A stretch of 64,000 nucleotides of DNA from Anaerocolumna xylanovorans DSM 12503. Its GTDB lineage: Bacteria; Bacillota; Clostridia; Lachnospirales; Lachnospiraceae. Of this stretch, positions 24,443 to 33,494 are shown piece by piece. A model generated the notes under the pieces. The model saw only the letters and a list, made by a program, of their open reading frames with translations. It had not been told where the DNA came from and did no database searches. Position 1 is the stretch's first letter. Each line of letters opens with the position of its first letter. The position numbers and the translations under genes are program-made. The stretch is taken from NCBI RefSeq assembly GCF_900143645.1, contig NZ_FRFD01000014.1:94290-158289 (forward strand), in the 5' to 3' direction.

Positions 24443-25606
24443 ATAAAACCTATTATTTACAATATATCTGCATTTGATGCATTACTGGAACATACAATCA
24501 CATTTATATACAATGGAAACCAACCATTTAGTAATACTTGTATTATAAGAAATAATACTACAAATATAGTGGTTTACCAAAATACACAAGAAACATTACA
24601 ATTAAAGCATATTATACCCTCTAATGCATTAGCCAACGGTGCCCTATATAATATTAGTTTGTATATAACTGACCAGAGTGGAATCGTATCCGAAATGTCA
24701 GACGCAGTTCTTTTTTATTGTTATTCTACCCCCTCTTTTACAATTGATAATTTAATTCCAAATCAAGTTGTTAGGAATTCCTCTTATGAGATTACGCTAA
24801 CATATAATCAGCCAGAGGGAGAAAGCTTACAGTATTTTCAGGTATTATTATATAACACTAATAAAAATCAAATTTGGACGTCTGGTGTCAAATATAATAC
24901 AAATACTCTTTCGGCTAAGTTGAGTAGTTTGGAAGACAATGCCGTTTACTATGTTAGAGCTACTGGTTTAACAATTAATGGAATGGAGTTAGATACCGGA
25001 TATATTTATTTTAGTGTTAATTATGTTCAGCCAAATGTTTATGCTCTTATTGCATTGGAAAACTTAAAAAATGAAGGTAGTGTAAAAATACAAAGTAATA
25101 TTATTGCATTATCTGCGAAATGTAATGGAGGTGCTCCTAAATATATAAGCAATGATTATATAGATTTATCTTCTGGTAGTTACCTATATTTTGATGAAGG
25201 ATTTTCTTTAAATGATAATTTTACAATTAATATAAAAGGTTATGGATTTAATTTATTTTCTACTATATTAGAAATGACAAATGGAAATGATACAATAAAA
25301 TTACTCATGGGAAGAGGTGTATATGAAAGTGAAAATAATGGTCAGAGGATTTATTTCGAGTTAAATGTCCCAAGTGCATTTTCATATTATACCATAAGGA
25401 GCAATTATATAACCGTTTTTGCTGATGTCGTTTCTATATGGATTCGCAGAAAAAATAATGTGTATGATGTATATGCTGAAGTTTTATCTACAAATAATGT
25501 TGTTGATGGCGGCTCACCGACAAGTACTGATTATTATATAATAGATGGCGGCTTTCCAATGAGTAAAGATACTTTAATGGTTGACGGTGGAAATATATCG
25601 ATTTAG
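24443..25606 (+). CDS. Tail protein with Fn3-like domains, ATA start
   Basis: A 387-aa protein. Residues about 1-195 look like two Fn3/Ig-like domains (IIYNISAFDALLEHTITFIY ... YYVRATGLTINGMELDTGYIYF); residues about 200-345 are a beta-rich lectin-like or LamG-like domain. It ends in Asp/Gly-rich DGGxP repeats. The start is ATA 24443, 8 nt after GAAAGGAG; the in-frame GTG at 24434 overlaps the Shine-Dalgarno and is unlikely. Proteins of this layout occur in distal tail regions and may help the tail tip bind carbohydrates. Specific function unknown. Confidence 0.55.
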   Translation: MKPIIYNISAFDALLEHTITFIYNGNQPFSNTCIIRNNTTNIVVYQNTQETLQLKHIIPSNALANGALYNISLYITDQSGIVSEMSDAVLFYCYSTPSFTIDNLIPNQVVRNSSYEITLTYNQPEGESLQYFQVLLYNTNKNQIWTSGVKYNTNTLSAKLSSLEDNAVYYVRATGLTINGMELDTGYIYFSVNYVQPNVYALIALENLKNEGSVKIQSNIIALSAKCNGGAPKYISNDYIDLSSGSYLYFDEGFSLNDNFTINIKGYGFNLFSTILEMTNGNDTIKLLMGRGVYESENNGQRIYFELNVPSAFSYYTIRSNYITVFADVVSIWIRRKNNVYDVYAEVLSTNNVVDGGSPTSTDYYIIDGGFPMSKDTLMVDGGNISI

Positions 25607-25620
25607 AAAGGGGTGTAATA

Positions 25621-26511
25621 ATGGTTTTATTATCAGGATTTTGTGGGGATAATCATAGTTTTGATTACACTCCAACAAATATAGAAAATTTAAATTATTT
25701 AAAAGTAAGAAATGGCGCTTACGATGAAGTGTTTATGTCAAAAACAGCAGATATTGAATACAAGGAAGAATCAAAAAATTGGGATTATGATACTTTATTT
25801 TATGCATTATTTCAAAACAATTTATTTGCCGGTAATGTCTCTTTTACAGCAGATATTGTATCAGCAATGCGGATTAAACGACGTAAAAGCAGCGAATACA
25901 ATTGGGATACATTATTCGAAATACCAATAAGAACCAATAAGGACTTTGCATTTGAAAGATTCGATAAATATGTGCGAGGTAACACAGATTACGAATATTC
26001 TTTAGTGCCTATAATTAATTCTATAGAAGGAAACCTAAGTACTTCCTCTATTACTGCGAATTTTGAGGGTTTCTTTTTTATTGAGAAAGATACAATAATT
26101 TGTGCCATGTTAAATACAGAATTATCTCATCAAAGAAATAATAATGGAACCACTATTACTACTCTTGGAAGGCAATATCCTTTCAACATAAAAAATGGGA
26201 ATGCAAATTATACGAGTGGTTCATTGAAAGCAACATTTATAGATATGATTGGATGTGATTTTGATATAAAAAATGGTTGGAACTTTAGAGAAAAAGTCGA
26301 TAATTTTCTTACCAATGGGAAGCCTAAAATATTTAAAAATGCTGAAGGGAAAATGTGGATGGTATCAATTATTGACTCTATACCACAAGATTTTTCACAT
26401 CATTGGCAAATGCCTATACATACAATAAATTGGGCAGAAATAGGAAATGCAGAAAATGTAGATGATATGTATGACAATGGATTTATCGATATTGACAGCA
26501 GATTAATTTAA
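25621..26511 (+). CDS. Distal tail / baseplate protein (296 aa)
   Basis: A 296-aa beta-rich protein with strong RBS (GAAAGGGG). Segments such as AMRIKRRKSSEYNWDTLFEI and a C-terminal region (GKMWMVSIIDSIPQDF ... MPIHTINWAEIGNAENVDDMY) resemble phage distal-tail or baseplate components, where the last region often ends in such a WxEIGxA..Y motif. It sits between the Fn3 protein and the hub-like protein and probably forms part of the tail tip ring. Exact assignment uncertain. Confidence 0.55.
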   Translation: MVLLSGFCGDNHSFDYTPTNIENLNYLKVRNGAYDEVFMSKTADIEYKEESKNWDYDTLFYALFQNNLFAGNVSFTADIVSAMRIKRRKSSEYNWDTLFEIPIRTNKDFAFERFDKYVRGNTDYEYSLVPIINSIEGNLSTSSITANFEGFFFIEKDTIICAMLNTELSHQRNNNGTTITTLGRQYPFNIKNGNANYTSGSLKATFIDMIGCDFDIKNGWNFREKVDNFLTNGKPKIFKNAEGKMWMVSIIDSIPQDFSHHWQMPIHTINWAEIGNAENVDDMYDNGFIDIDSRLI

Positions 26512-26523
26512 GGCGGTGATTAT

Positions 26524-27948
26524 ATGTCAAATTATATTATAAAACAACAAGATATAGATATTCTTCGCCAATCAAATAAACAAATATTTTCGAAAATAGA
26601 ATTACTGAATCATAATTTTAAAATTATAGATTCAATTGAGGGTAATTTAATTAGCGATTCTTTTTCGATAGATTCAAATTCTACCATTAGGCGCACTTAT
26701 AACTGCGAGATTTATTTAAGCGATAAATCTTTAGTAGTTGGTGCAAATAAAAAAATATGGATTGACAAATTTATTAGACCGTATATAGGAATTATTCATC
26801 AGCGTTCAAATGAAATAGTTTGGTATTTAATGGGTACCTTTACTTTCAATGACAACACCTACTCTTTTGATTCTACATCGCGTAATTTATCTATGAAATG
26901 CGATGATTTGATGTGCACATTAAATGGAGATAGAGGTGGAGGAATGGAAGGATTAAACATTAAAATTGATGCAAACGCTTATATCCGAGATGTTTTAGTA
27001 TCATTAATGAAAGATGCCGGTATGGCCAAATATCGTATCGAAGATATAGGTAAGACAATTCCACATGATTTAAAATATGAAACCGGAACTACATATTACC
27101 AAATATTAAAAGATATTGTCGAGTTATATGCTGGATATCAAATGTATTTTGATGTAGAAGGTGTTTTTGTAATAGAAAAAATACCGACATTAAAAAGTGA
27201 TGGTGTTATCTTAGATGAAAATATAATTAATCCTTTGATTATATCTGAACAGACTAATAACTCCTTTAATAATGTATATAACGTTACACAAGTCTGGGGT
27301 TCTACAATTGATACAGATTATTATAGCCAAAGTTCATCTTCTATTGATGGGACAGCTTATACTGCTATCGTTGATAAAGTAATAGATCAATTAGATAATT
27401 TCAAGAAATATAGTGTAAAAATTTGTATAACTAATAAAGATAATCCCACCATAAACTTGAATAATTTAGGAGCAAAAAAAATTGTAAATGATAATGGGGA
27501 AGGCATTCCTAAAGGAAGATTATTCCCAAATACTGACTATGTTTTTAAATATAGGAAAGCAACGGATGATTTTTTATTATTAGGACAGTATCAAGCATAT
27601 GGAGAATTTAAACAAACAGCATCTGATTGCATATTTTCAACTACAAATTTGAAATATGAAATTAAGCAAGTTTTATCATTCGATAATCTAGAATCTGATG
27701 ATTTATGTCAACAACGAGCAGAATATGAAACATGGTTATCTACAAGAATGCAGGATTCAACAGCACTAAATATGGTCTGTATCCCATTTTTAGATGTAAA
27801 TTCAAAAATATCATATACTTCATTTATAACGGAGATGACCGGTGATTATATAATTAAATCAATTAGCGGTTCTAATAGTGATTTTACGATGAATCTTACG
27901 ATGATTACATTTAGTGAATTATATCCAGATATAGTTGGTAATACATAA
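26524..27948 (+). CDS. Baseplate hub-like tail protein (474 aa)
   Basis: A 474-aa protein. N-terminal part (about 20-130) has the domain seen in many Firmicute tail proteins (IDSIEGNLISDSFSIDSNST ... RRTYNCEIYL), then TGTTYYQILKDIVELYAGYQMYFD, a segment typical of tail hub or T4 gp27/gp44-like proteins. C-terminal half is beta-rich. RBS GGCGGTGAT 5 nt before ATG. Likely the central hub connecting tail tube with spikes. No endopeptidase motif found. Confidence 0.6.
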   Translation: MSNYIIKQQDIDILRQSNKQIFSKIELLNHNFKIIDSIEGNLISDSFSIDSNSTIRRTYNCEIYLSDKSLVVGANKKIWIDKFIRPYIGIIHQRSNEIVWYLMGTFTFNDNTYSFDSTSRNLSMKCDDLMCTLNGDRGGGMEGLNIKIDANAYIRDVLVSLMKDAGMAKYRIEDIGKTIPHDLKYETGTTYYQILKDIVELYAGYQMYFDVEGVFVIEKIPTLKSDGVILDENIINPLIISEQTNNSFNNVYNVTQVWGSTIDTDYYSQSSSSIDGTAYTAIVDKVIDQLDNFKKYSVKICITNKDNPTINLNNLGAKKIVNDNGEGIPKGRLFPNTDYVFKYRKATDDFLLLGQYQAYGEFKQTASDCIFSTTNLKYEIKQVLSFDNLESDDLCQQRAEYETWLSTRMQDSTALNMVCIPFLDVNSKISYTSFITEMTGDYIIKSISGSNSDFTMNLTMITFSELYPDIVGNT

Positions 27949-27971
27949 TTAAATAGAAAGGAGTGAAGATA

Positions 27972-29726
27972 TTGGAGACAAGTATAATTAAACTGAAAAA
28001 AGGCACTACTTTTGAATGGAAAAATTCTACTAAGATTTTATCTGTGAATGAATGTGGAATAGAAGAAACCAGCGATGGTAAACTCTTACTGAAATTAGGA
28101 GATGGATTAAATAAATTCGACTCACTTCCATTTGTGCAAGATCCATATCGTAATGTGAAAGTAGTTGGTTTTGATAAAAAAATAGCTGATTATATTTGTG
28201 ATGGAATAAGAGATGATGCAGAGTTGCAAAAGGCTATTGATGATTTAGACATTGCTAAAGGCGGAAGTATTTATGTAATGGCCGGTGAATATCACTATTC
28301 AAAAGCAGTGCGATTAAAATCAAATATTAAAATTGAGTTTAATAAAAATGCAAAAATCAAAATGGACGATCAAATTTTATCTATTATTACTTCTGATGTA
28401 AATGTAGGTAATACCACTGTTTCTATATCACCTAATGATATAAATAAGTTTCAAATCGGAATGGAAATAGGATTCATTCCAGACAACGTATTAGGCTATC
28501 GTGCAGGAGAAGATGCGTGTGTGATTACTGATATTAAAGATAATATAATAACATTTTCAATTTCTGCAACAAAACATCATTTAGAAAATGTCACGAAAAT
28601 AGTTTCTCTTAATAGTTGCTTGGTTGCAGTAGATACAGTAACTACTACCCTTCATGATATTGAAATTATTGGTGGAAATTTTGATGGTAACAGAATAAAT
28701 AATCCTATATGGGTTAGGGATATGCATCAGAATGGGATTATAACCGGCGGAGTACATAATCTTAAAATTAAAGATGTAAAGATACATAGTTTTAATTTTC
28801 AAAATATACATGTCAGCGGAACAATATTAAATGGTAATAATATAGGAACTGTAATTGAAAATTGTATTAGCTACGATAGTTCTGCATCCGGAATTACTTT
28901 AGATACTATACCAGAGGAAGTATGCATTATTAATTGTATCAGTTACGGTAACGGAAATTCCGGATTACAGTTGGTAGATGTAGATAAATGTACCATAATA
29001 GGCGGCTATTATAATGACAATTCATTTTGTGGAATTCGTTCAGCCCATGATGATATTCCCGTCACAGAAAACAAATTTATCGGGGTAACTGCTGTAAGAA
29101 ATGGTCGCGGATTTGGCATTAGAAACAATTCCGGAACGATAATAAGTGGATGCAGTACTAAAGATAATAAGGAAGCTGGAATTTATCTAGAGGAAGACTG
29201 TATTGGGGTTCAAATATCTAGCTGCTTACTCGAATCAGAAGCTGTCGGAATCAAGGAATTAGAAATCGGAACATCTAAAAATGTTATATTTAATCCAATT
29301 TTTATTAATTGTATTACCAATTATTCTTTATCAAACGCTGGATTATTAGGAATTACCGATGGAATGTTTAATAGCAATAAAGTCGGAAAATTTAATAGAA
29401 TAATATCCGATTCTATAAATAATCAATTTCAATTTGCAGAAAATGGAAGGACCAAATGGCATGCAGAATCAGTTGGCGGAATATTTAATCTTGTTGAATC
29501 TGGTGTATTAGAAAGACTTATAATCGCAGGAAACGAAACCAATTTACAGTCTAATTTCAAAACAAGAAAATTTGGATGCAATGGCAAAGAGAGTCAAGGC
29601 AGTGTTACTGTTAATCCTGAATTACCAACAAATATCACAACTGTTGATGCAGATACTTTGAATAGAACTAATGCTTTATTAAACCAGATTAGATCTACCC
29701 TTATCAATTGTGGGATATGTTCTTAA
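27972..29726 (+). CDS. Tail spike with right-handed beta-helix (pectate-lyase-3-like)
   Basis: A 584-aa protein starting at TTG 27972, 8 nt after AAAGGAG (a GTG at 27963 overlaps the RBS). The short N-terminal part (IIKLKKGTTFEWKN ... LLKLGDGLNKFDSLPF) is a typical phage spike head that docks on the baseplate. Residues about 60-450 form parallel beta-helix repeats, beginning with the pectate-lyase-3 pattern DDAELQKAIDDL...GGSIYVMAGEY and continuing with N-G-rich turns. Such spikes bind or cut surface polysaccharides. A trimerisation-like C-terminal region follows. Confidence 0.8.
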   Translation: METSIIKLKKGTTFEWKNSTKILSVNECGIEETSDGKLLLKLGDGLNKFDSLPFVQDPYRNVKVVGFDKKIADYICDGIRDDAELQKAIDDLDIAKGGSIYVMAGEYHYSKAVRLKSNIKIEFNKNAKIKMDDQILSIITSDVNVGNTTVSISPNDINKFQIGMEIGFIPDNVLGYRAGEDACVITDIKDNIITFSISATKHHLENVTKIVSLNSCLVAVDTVTTTLHDIEIIGGNFDGNRINNPIWVRDMHQNGIITGGVHNLKIKDVKIHSFNFQNIHVSGTILNGNNIGTVIENCISYDSSASGITLDTIPEEVCIINCISYGNGNSGLQLVDVDKCTIIGGYYNDNSFCGIRSAHDDIPVTENKFIGVTAVRNGRGFGIRNNSGTIISGCSTKDNKEAGIYLEEDCIGVQISSCLLESEAVGIKELEIGTSKNVIFNPIFINCITNYSLSNAGLLGITDGMFNSNKVGKFNRIISDSINNQFQFAENGRTKWHAESVGGIFNLVESGVLERLIIAGNETNLQSNFKTRKFGCNGKESQGSVTVNPELPTNITTVDADTLNRTNALLNQIRSTLINCGICS

Positions 29727-29788
29727 TTATAAAATAATAATTACCAATCAATTCAAAGTCTTATTAATTAGAAAGGAGGAATTAACAT

Positions 29789-30511
29789 ATGTCAGTTTTA
29801 TATCCAGAGTTGACAAACACAAAATTCCCAGATGAAATAGATACAATAAATAATTTTGTAGATATAACCCTTAGTACTCTCCCACTCGCAAAACGATATT
29901 ATGAAAAATATAATTCAGGAGATATGGAAGGTGCTAAGCAAATATTAGCAGATAATCCAGATTTAAAATATTCGTATATTGGTGCTGCTACATTAAATCC
30001 AATTGTAGATTCAATTAAAGCACTTGAACTTTTTTATACACAAGATGTTCAAGAATATTTAGTTAATATAGTACAGCATAAAGGTGCTTTTTCTGCAAGT
30101 GCAAAATATAAGAAATATAATACCGTTAGTTATGTACATAATTCTGCTTTAGAAACATTTATGTGCATATCAAACAATACTCCTATCGGTATTATACCAA
30201 CTGATACCTCTTACTGGGTTCCTTTAACTATGAGGGGTGAAAAGGGTGAGGCTGGTATTGGTCTAACAGCTTATGGTGATTGGAATTCAATTACTACATA
30301 TCCCAAAGATGCGCTGGTTGCTTATAACAATGCATTATGGGGTGCAAAAGTTTCAAATACAGCCATAACTCCTTCAGTTGATACTATAGCTACATGGTAT
30401 AAGGTAATAGATTTTTCATCTGATTATGCCGCATACATAGATAAAACAACAGGGGTTCGAAGAAAATTAGTGGTAGATAACAATAGAATTTTTTTAGAAG
30501 AGGTGATGTGA
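29789..30511 (+). CDS. Tail fibre protein with carbohydrate-binding modules
   Basis: A 240-aa protein. After a helical N-terminal part, residues about 95-145 (YKKYNTVSYVHNSALETFMC ... YWVPL) and 160-205 (AYGDWNSITTYPKDALVAYN ... TWYKV) resemble two CBM5/12-like or phage carbohydrate-binding modules with spaced Trp/Tyr. A short collagen-like MRGEKGEAGIG linker separates them. Strong RBS AAAGGAGG. Likely a receptor-binding fibre of the tail tip. Confidence 0.7.
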   Translation: MSVLYPELTNTKFPDEIDTINNFVDITLSTLPLAKRYYEKYNSGDMEGAKQILADNPDLKYSYIGAATLNPIVDSIKALELFYTQDVQEYLVNIVQHKGAFSASAKYKKYNTVSYVHNSALETFMCISNNTPIGIIPTDTSYWVPLTMRGEKGEAGIGLTAYGDWNSITTYPKDALVAYNNALWGAKVSNTAITPSVDTIATWYKVIDFSSDYAAYIDKTTGVRRKLVVDNNRIFLEEVM

Positions 30512-30512
30512 A

Positions 30513-31010
30513 ATGGCAATTGGAGATAGAATTGAAATAGCATTGAAGTCTGATATACCAACTCAATTACCAGCTAATGGTGGTATAGCTGAAACAATTA
30601 GTACTACTCTTCCTATTACTAAAGGTGGAACTGGAGCTACAACAGCTGGAGGGGCACTAGTAAATTTAGGAGCTTGCCCAAGAGTTTCAAGGGCAAACTG
30701 GGTTGGTAATAGTGATACGATGGTAGTCGGAGAAATAGCCTGGAGAAATTACGGCAACAGCCATACTATATTTGATGCTTCCAGCTCTACTACACCTAGC
30801 GGTACAGCATGTAATCCTTCAAACTCAACCAATGCCTGGGCACTAGGCTATCCAACTTTAATGGGATTTAATGGAACCTCTACTCATGGCGTTAGGGTAG
30901 ATAGTGCCAGAGTTGCGGACAGTGCCAGTAATATGAGTTTTGGAACCAATGATTTAGCTCCTGGTGTATCTGCATTATCTCATGGTTCATTTTACTTTAT
31001 GTATGAATAG
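30513..31010 (+). CDS. Short tail fibre protein with GGTGATT motif
   Basis: A 165-aa protein starting 1 bp after the preceding stop. It carries TLPITKGGTGATTAGGALVN, the motif common to phage tail fibre tips. The C-terminal part is Ser/Gly/Asn-rich and could be a receptor-binding head domain (AWALGYPTLMGFNGTSTHGV). Possibly coexpressed and co-assembled with the preceding fibre. Confidence 0.7.
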   Translation: MAIGDRIEIALKSDIPTQLPANGGIAETISTTLPITKGGTGATTAGGALVNLGACPRVSRANWVGNSDTMVVGEIAWRNYGNSHTIFDASSSTTPSGTACNPSNSTNAWALGYPTLMGFNGTSTHGVRVDSARVADSASNMSFGTNDLAPGVSALSHGSFYFMYE

Positions 31011-31019
31011 GAGGTATTT

Positions 31020-31940
31020 ATGGCAAAAGGAATGTATGTCGGAGTAAATGGTGTTGCAAGAAAAGTTAAAAAGATGTATGTCGGTGTGAATAGTGTTGCA
31101 AGAAAAGTTAAAAAAGTTTATGTGGGAGTTAATGGAGTTGCAAGACTTGCATGGCAAGGAACTGTACCAGCTGGACAAGTTACCTTTACATCTTCTCAGT
31201 TATGGACAGTACCAGAGGGTGTTAGTAAAATTGATATTTTTTGTGTTGGTGGAGGCGGAGGTTCTTTGTCTACAGGTGGCTCTAAATATACTGCAATCAC
31301 TGGTGCTGGAAGTGGATATACATCAACTGTTAAAAATATAAACGTTGTACCAGGTCAACAAATTCCTATAACTGTGGGCGCTGGTGGAACAGTAATAGAA
31401 ACTAGTTCTTCTCCTAGCTATGGAAATGCAGGTGGTCAGAGCGTTTTTGGTTCATATTGCCATGCAAATGGAGGAGAGGGTGCCATGAATAATTCTAGCT
31501 ATAACCACCCTATGTGTTTCTACCGTACCGATTCTAGTTCTTTACCCCCAAATCCAGACAAACCAAATAATTCAAATGGTGGTTCTGGAGGTGGCGGTGT
31601 AGGACTGGCATATTATTATGATAATGGCGAAACATATGTACCTATAACAATGTCCGGAGGAGTAGATGGAGCTATATCAGCTGCTTTTGGTTCTTATGCA
31701 AACAATACATATTTATACTGGTGGGGACATGGGCAAGGATATACAACTAAAGCTTTCGGAGAAGCTCAAAATACGCTATATTCCACTGGCGGTAGTGCAA
31801 ATGCATCAACACCTCAAACTCCAAATACAGGCAATGGTGGAAATGGAGGACTTTCATATATCTGGACAGTAAATCCTGTTTATGGTACATCAGGTCAATC
31901 AGGTATAGTAATAGTCCGTTGGGCAGAACAAGAACAATAG
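31020..31940 (+). CDS. Glycine-rich tail tip / receptor-binding protein
   Basis: A 306-aa protein. The N-terminus holds three tandem 14-residue units (MYVGVNGVARKVKK), then WTVPEGVSKIDIFCVGGGGG and a long glycine-rich region with GGGG and GNGGNGG stretches, ending in SGIVIVRW. This pattern is shared with polyglycine-type phage adhesins and many gut-phage tail tip proteins. RBS AGGAGG 6 nt from ATG. Likely determines target specificity. Confidence 0.65.
   Translation: MAKGMYVGVNGVARKVKKMYVGVNSVARKVKKVYVGVNGVARLAWQGTVPAGQVTFTSSQLWTVPEGVSKIDIFCVGGGGGSLSTGGSKYTAITGAGSGYTSTVKNINVVPGQQIPITVGAGGTVIETSSSPSYGNAGGQSVFGSYCHANGGEGAMNNSSYNHPMCFYRTDSSSLPPNPDKPNNSNGGSGGGGVGLAYYYDNGETYVPITMSGGVDGAISAAFGSYANNTYLYWWGHGQGYTTKAFGEAQNTLYSTGGSANASTPQTPNTGNGGNGGLSYIWTVNPVYGTSGQSGIVIVRWAEQEQ
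31032..31157 (+). repeat. Three 42-bp in-frame tandem repeats
   Basis: Units at 31032-31073, 31074-31115 and 31116-31157 encode near-identical 14-residue segments (YVGVN-VARKVKK). Copy number could vary by slippage or recombination, changing the length of the N-terminal attachment part of the fibre. Confidence 0.85.
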
Positions 31941-31963
31941 AATAGAAAGGAAAAATAATATAG

Positions 31964-32650
31964 ATGTGGTGTAATCAAATATTTAGCTTAATTAAAGATA
32001 AAGAAATACAAAATATAATTGTTTGTGATAATTATGAGGTCGCAAGTCAAATAGCACGATTCCAATATGGAGATGACGCTATTGCTATAGATACAACGCA
32101 ATATCCATTAGGTGTAGGTTGTAAATACATAGATGGGTTATTTTACGAAGAAGATGGTGTTGCTATTATTAATAGAACTCTTACCGCGGATGAAGAAGCT
32201 GCTATTGCAAAAAAGAAGGTCGAAGCACTTGATGCCCAAATTAATCCTCAAATTAATTTTGATACATGTACTTTAGATGAATGTAAATTATGGCAGATTT
32301 CTTTAAGTAAAAAGAATCTTGAATTGTACTTAGCTGAACATCCTATTACTTCTAAGTGTCATGGTGGAGCAGAAAAACAGTATACAATCACAAAAGATAA
32401 ACAAACACTACTTACACAAGAAATTATGGTAGCCCAATTAGCAGCACAGCCAGAAATAGAATATCGATCTAGTTGGAATGCAACTGGGGAAGAGTGCACC
32501 TATGATTGGACAATCACTGAATTGCAGCAACTTGCAACTGAAATGGCAATTGTTATAAAGCCTCTTATTAGTAAGCAGCAAAATATGGAAATTTCCATAA
32601 ATTCCAAACAAACCAAAGAAGATATATTAACAGTTGACATTACATTTTAA
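31964..32650 (+). CDS. Tail fibre assembly/accessory protein
   Basis: A 228-aa protein. Residues about 20-65 (VCDNYEVASQIARFQYGDDA ... YPLGVGCKYIDGLFYEEDG) are the short domain often found in XkdW-like and fibre-assembly proteins. The rest is helical with a long substrate-like segment (TLTADEEAAIAKKKVEALDA). It follows the fibre genes, where assembly chaperones are usual. The AAAGGA is 12-13 nt from ATG 31964, rather far; an in-frame TAG at 31961 prevents an earlier start. Confidence 0.55.
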   Translation: MWCNQIFSLIKDKEIQNIIVCDNYEVASQIARFQYGDDAIAIDTTQYPLGVGCKYIDGLFYEEDGVAIINRTLTADEEAAIAKKKVEALDAQINPQINFDTCTLDECKLWQISLSKKNLELYLAEHPITSKCHGGAEKQYTITKDKQTLLTQEIMVAQLAAQPEIEYRSSWNATGEECTYDWTITELQQLATEMAIVIKPLISKQQNMEISINSKQTKEDILTVDITF

Positions 32651-32714
32651 AAATCTTGAATACTTTTTCTAGACTATTTGGAATTTTTATTTATTTAGGT
32701 GATACTGTCTCCCG

Positions 32715-32755
32715 CTCTCTGATAGAAATTATTTTAGATGATTTCCATCAGAGAG
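32715..32755 (+). terminator. Hairpin between fibre and lysis genes
   Basis: CTCTCTGATAGAAAT pairs with ATTTCCATCAGAGAG (one mismatch) over an 11-nt loop; only a weak T run follows. It stands in the 247-bp gap between fibre accessory and lysis genes, perhaps a processing or partial termination site. Confidence 0.5.
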
Positions 32756-32897
32756 GTTCTTATAGATAAAGGCTAAGCTTGAGTGAATATTAATAAATAA
32801 TTCCATAAGCTCCAATAATGGCTTAAATATTATACCTCTCATCTTATTTATTTCCAATTTAGAATGAAATTAATTAGAAAGGGGAACGTGATGTGAT

Positions 32898-33386
32898 ATG
32901 GAATGGTTATATAAGAATGCAGGACTTATTATAATTATATGTATTGCTTTAATTAACATTGGGGGATGGATTTGGTCTAATTTTAATAAGCTTTATAAAA
33001 TCAAAAAAGACAACGAAAAATTCCATGAGACTGTGGTAAATCATACAAATCAAATAGATGATATGTCATTGATGCATAGAAAAGACTATGGGAAGTTAGA
33101 TATCAAACTTGATACTATATCTTCTACACTCTCTCATTTTATAGAAGAAACAAAGAAAGATAATCAAGTTGCTTTACGAGATAAAGTATATGAAACATAT
33201 AAACTAACTCTTCAAAAAGGCTATATACTGGAAAAAGATGCAAAAAATTATCATTATGCTCTGGAACGTTACAAGGCCAACCAAGGGAATAGTTATGTTT
33301 GCGAGGAAATTGAACCACGAATGAAAGATTTCAAAGTGTTCAACACCGATGAAGAGGCTGTTGATTATTTTGGGAAAGTAAAATGA
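32898..33386 (+). CDS. Membrane-anchored coiled-coil lysis-module protein
   Basis: A 162-aa protein with one N-terminal transmembrane helix (residues about 8-27, NAGLIIIICIALINIGGWIW), then a coiled coil (30-105) and a mixed C-terminus. The shape resembles XhlA-like or spanin-like accessory proteins of Firmicute phages, next to the holin. The GGGG Shine-Dalgarno is about 13 nt from ATG 32898. Probably helps holin function; not certain. Confidence 0.5.
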   Translation: MEWLYKNAGLIIIICIALINIGGWIWSNFNKLYKIKKDNEKFHETVVNHTNQIDDMSLMHRKDYGKLDIKLDTISSTLSHFIEETKKDNQVALRDKVYETYKLTLQKGYILEKDAKNYHYALERYKANQGNSYVCEEIEPRMKDFKVFNTDEEAVDYFGKVK

Positions 33387-33453
33387 AATTCTAACTAATA
33401 AAAAAAATTAAGGAATTCGAAGCAATCAAGAAATGAATAAGGTTACTATCATT

Positions 33454-33476
33454 GAGCCAACTACAGGCTCTTTTTT
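33454..33476 (+). terminator. Intrinsic terminator inside lysis module
   Basis: GAGCC / GGCTC stem with a 7-nt loop and six T, 18 bp before the holin ATG. Confidence 0.65.
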
Positions 33477-33494
33477 ATTATAAGGAGATATCTT

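Noticed and set aside
24434..24445. GTG 24434 as start of the Fn3 tail protein
   Set aside because: The GTG overlaps the Shine-Dalgarno sequence itself; ATA 24443 has the 8-nt spacing seen in other genes of the element.
25621..27948. Contractile sheath or spike genes of an R-type tailocin
   Set aside because: No sheath-sized protein, LysM hub protein or gpV/gpW-like genes; the order is that of a siphovirus tail.
29789..32650. Diversity-generating retroelement acting on the fibre genes
   Set aside because: No reverse transcriptase, template repeat or adenine-biased variable region was seen near the glycine-rich or CBM fibre genes.
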